From Neobacillus sp. CF12 (lineage in GTDB: Bacteria > Bacillota > Bacilli > Bacillales > Cytobacillaceae), in NCBI RefSeq assembly GCF_030348765.1, contig NZ_JAUCEU010000007.1, positions 2,102,501-2,166,500 of the forward strand: a stretch of 64,000 bases of DNA, in the 5' to 3' direction. Under the pieces are notes generated by a model that was not told the DNA's origin, did no database searches, and saw only the letters and a program-made list of their open reading frames with translations. Position numbers and translations under genes: made by a program. Below, piece by piece: positions 60,510 to 64,000 of the stretch (position 1 is its first letter; each line of letters opens with the position of its first letter).

Positions 60510-61138
60510 TTATTCGAATACCTTACTCCATTCCGCAGGAGCTTTGCTCCATGAGAGTAAACTCTCTTGATCGTTCTGGCTTATATAGCCCTTTTCAATT
60601 GCTACCTCAACTAAATTCGCAAAATCTGTAAGTGATTCACTTTTAATCTCTTCTTGTGCGAAGGCATCTTTCCCCTTCTCAAGCCCATATGTAAAAATGG
60701 AAACCACTCCTAAGACTTCACATCCTGCTTCTCTTAGTGCGTGAACTGCGGTTATGACACTTCCACCAGTAGAAATTAAATCTTCTACCACAACCACCTT
60801 TTGACCTTGTTCTACTTTGCCTTCAATCTGATTACCTTTACCATGACCTTTTGCTTTCGAACGGACATAACACATTGGCAGGTTTAGTAACTCACTGACC
60901 CATGCAGCATGTGGAATCCCAGCGGTTGCAGTTCCAGCAATAACTTCTGCATCCGGATATTTCTCTAGAATAATCGATTGCAGCCCTTGTGCAATCTCTC
61001 TCCGAACTTCCGGGTACGAAAGGGTCAGGCGGTTGTCACAATAGATAGGTGAGCGTATACCTGATGTCCAAGTAAATGGTTCGTTAGGCTTTAATGCAAC
61101 CGCTTCGATACTTAATAATTTTTCTGCTATTAATTTTT

Positions 61139-61142
<4 letters not shown>
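60510..61142 (-). CDS. pyrE: Orotate phosphoribosyltransferase
   Basis: Joins orotate and PRPP to form OMP. PRPP-loop [13 protein letters not shown] and the [12 protein letters not shown] substrate region are intact. The ATG at 61142 has GGAGGAG nine bases upstream and gives 210 residues; the ORF extends ten codons into pyrF. Last gene of the pyr operon, overlapping pyrF by four bases. In B. subtilis a cysH-ylnF block lies between pyrE and yloA; here pyrE meets rqcH directly. Confidence 0.97.
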
Positions 61143-63537
<2,395 letters not shown>

Positions 63538-63541
<4 letters not shown>

Positions 63542-64000
63542 GCAAAAACGACCTCTCTTTCTTCTTCTAAAGCCATCGCATCAGCTGAAAAATTCATGGA
63601 CTCTATTACCTTTAGAATAGCGTCAGCCGTATCTAATGATGTTAAACATGGAACGCCATTTTCAACTGCTTCACGACGGATCCTAAAACCATCACGTTCT
63701 GGCTGCTTTCCTTTTGTAAGGGTATTGATAATGAATTGGGCCTCACCATTATGAATAACATCAAGCAATGTTTTGCCTTCGGAGCCAATCTTTCCAACTA
63801 CACTTACTGGCAGACCAGCAGATGTAAGGACTGCCGCTGTTCCGCTCGTTGCCATAAGACGATAACCATTAGCTGCAAATCGTTTCGCAAGCTTTAGTGA
63901 TTCTTGTTTATCCTTATCAGCAACAGTAAACAGTACCGTACCGAATTTTTGAATGTTCATACCAGAAGCTACTAATCCTTTATAAAGTGCTTTTTCAAGG
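63538..64000 (-). CDS. carB: Carbamoyl phosphate synthase large subunit, C-terminal part (cut by window edge)
   Basis: Last ~154 residues of the pyrimidine-specific carbamoyl phosphate synthase (pyrAB). The visible part is the methylglyoxal-synthase-like regulatory domain: [54 protein letters not shown]. The frame continues past the window's right end through LEKALYKGL, so the ATG near 63960 is internal. The rest, with the two ATP-grasp halves, is outside. Confidence 0.96.

Overview
This 64 kb window is core chromosome of a low-GC, spore-forming Bacillaceae bacterium. Nearly every protein matches the Bacillus subtilis pyr-yloA-yloU-smc-topA-codY-rpsB-dxr region, in the same order. spoVM and spoVM-adjacent genes point to endospore formation. 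The interspersed repeats and several family details suggest a member of the broader Bacillus group (Neobacillus/Mesobacillus-like is a guess) rather than B. subtilis itself. No prophage, IS element, CRISPR array, rRNA or tRNA was seen.

Almost everything is on the minus strand, so transcription runs from the right end to the left. Right end (64000-60510): the tail of the pyrimidine operon carB-pyrK-pyrD-pyrF-pyrE, meeting the plus-strand rqcH at a shared bidirectional terminator. 58577-52045: Ca2+-ATPase, yicC/yloC, remA, gmk, rpoZ, coaBC, priA. 49514-41313: def-fmt-rsmB-rlmN-prpC-prkC-rsgA-rpe-thiN, a tightly packed translation/signalling cluster with overlapping starts and stops. 40571-36190: the tiny sporulation gene spoVM, divergent rpmB (+), then asp23/yloU-fakA and the serine dehydratase pair sdaAB-sdaAA. 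36188-29140: recG, then the lipid cluster fapR-plsX-fabD-fabG-acpP, with rnc. 29082-19665: smc-ftsY-ylxM-ffh-rpsP-khpA-ylqD-rimM-trmD-rplS-rbgA-lepB boundary (chromosome organisation, SRP, ribosome maturation). 18120-11575: rnhB, sucC-sucD, dprA, topA. 11160-6707: trmFO, hslV-hslU-codY. 6361-1: rpsB-tsf-pyrH-frr-uppS-cdsA-dxr-rseP.

The clearest regulatory signals are a FapR operator just downstream of a well-formed sigma-A promoter in front of fapR, a cre-like CcpA site upstream of sucC, a sigma-A promoter in front of rpsB, a promoter plus leader in front of rplS, and about twenty intrinsic terminators.

Departures from the usual B. subtilis-type order are absences: no fla/che operon between codY and rpsB, no xerC/codV between trmFO and hslV, no ylqG-ylqH between rnhB and sucC, and no cys block between pyrE and rqcH. 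Intergenic space instead holds two families of structured repeats: family A (three copies, 65-230 bp) and family B (two copies, about 250-280 bp, one with a perfect 13-bp terminal inverted repeat). I found no wholly new biological system; the repeats and the altered junctions are the parts most worth checking.
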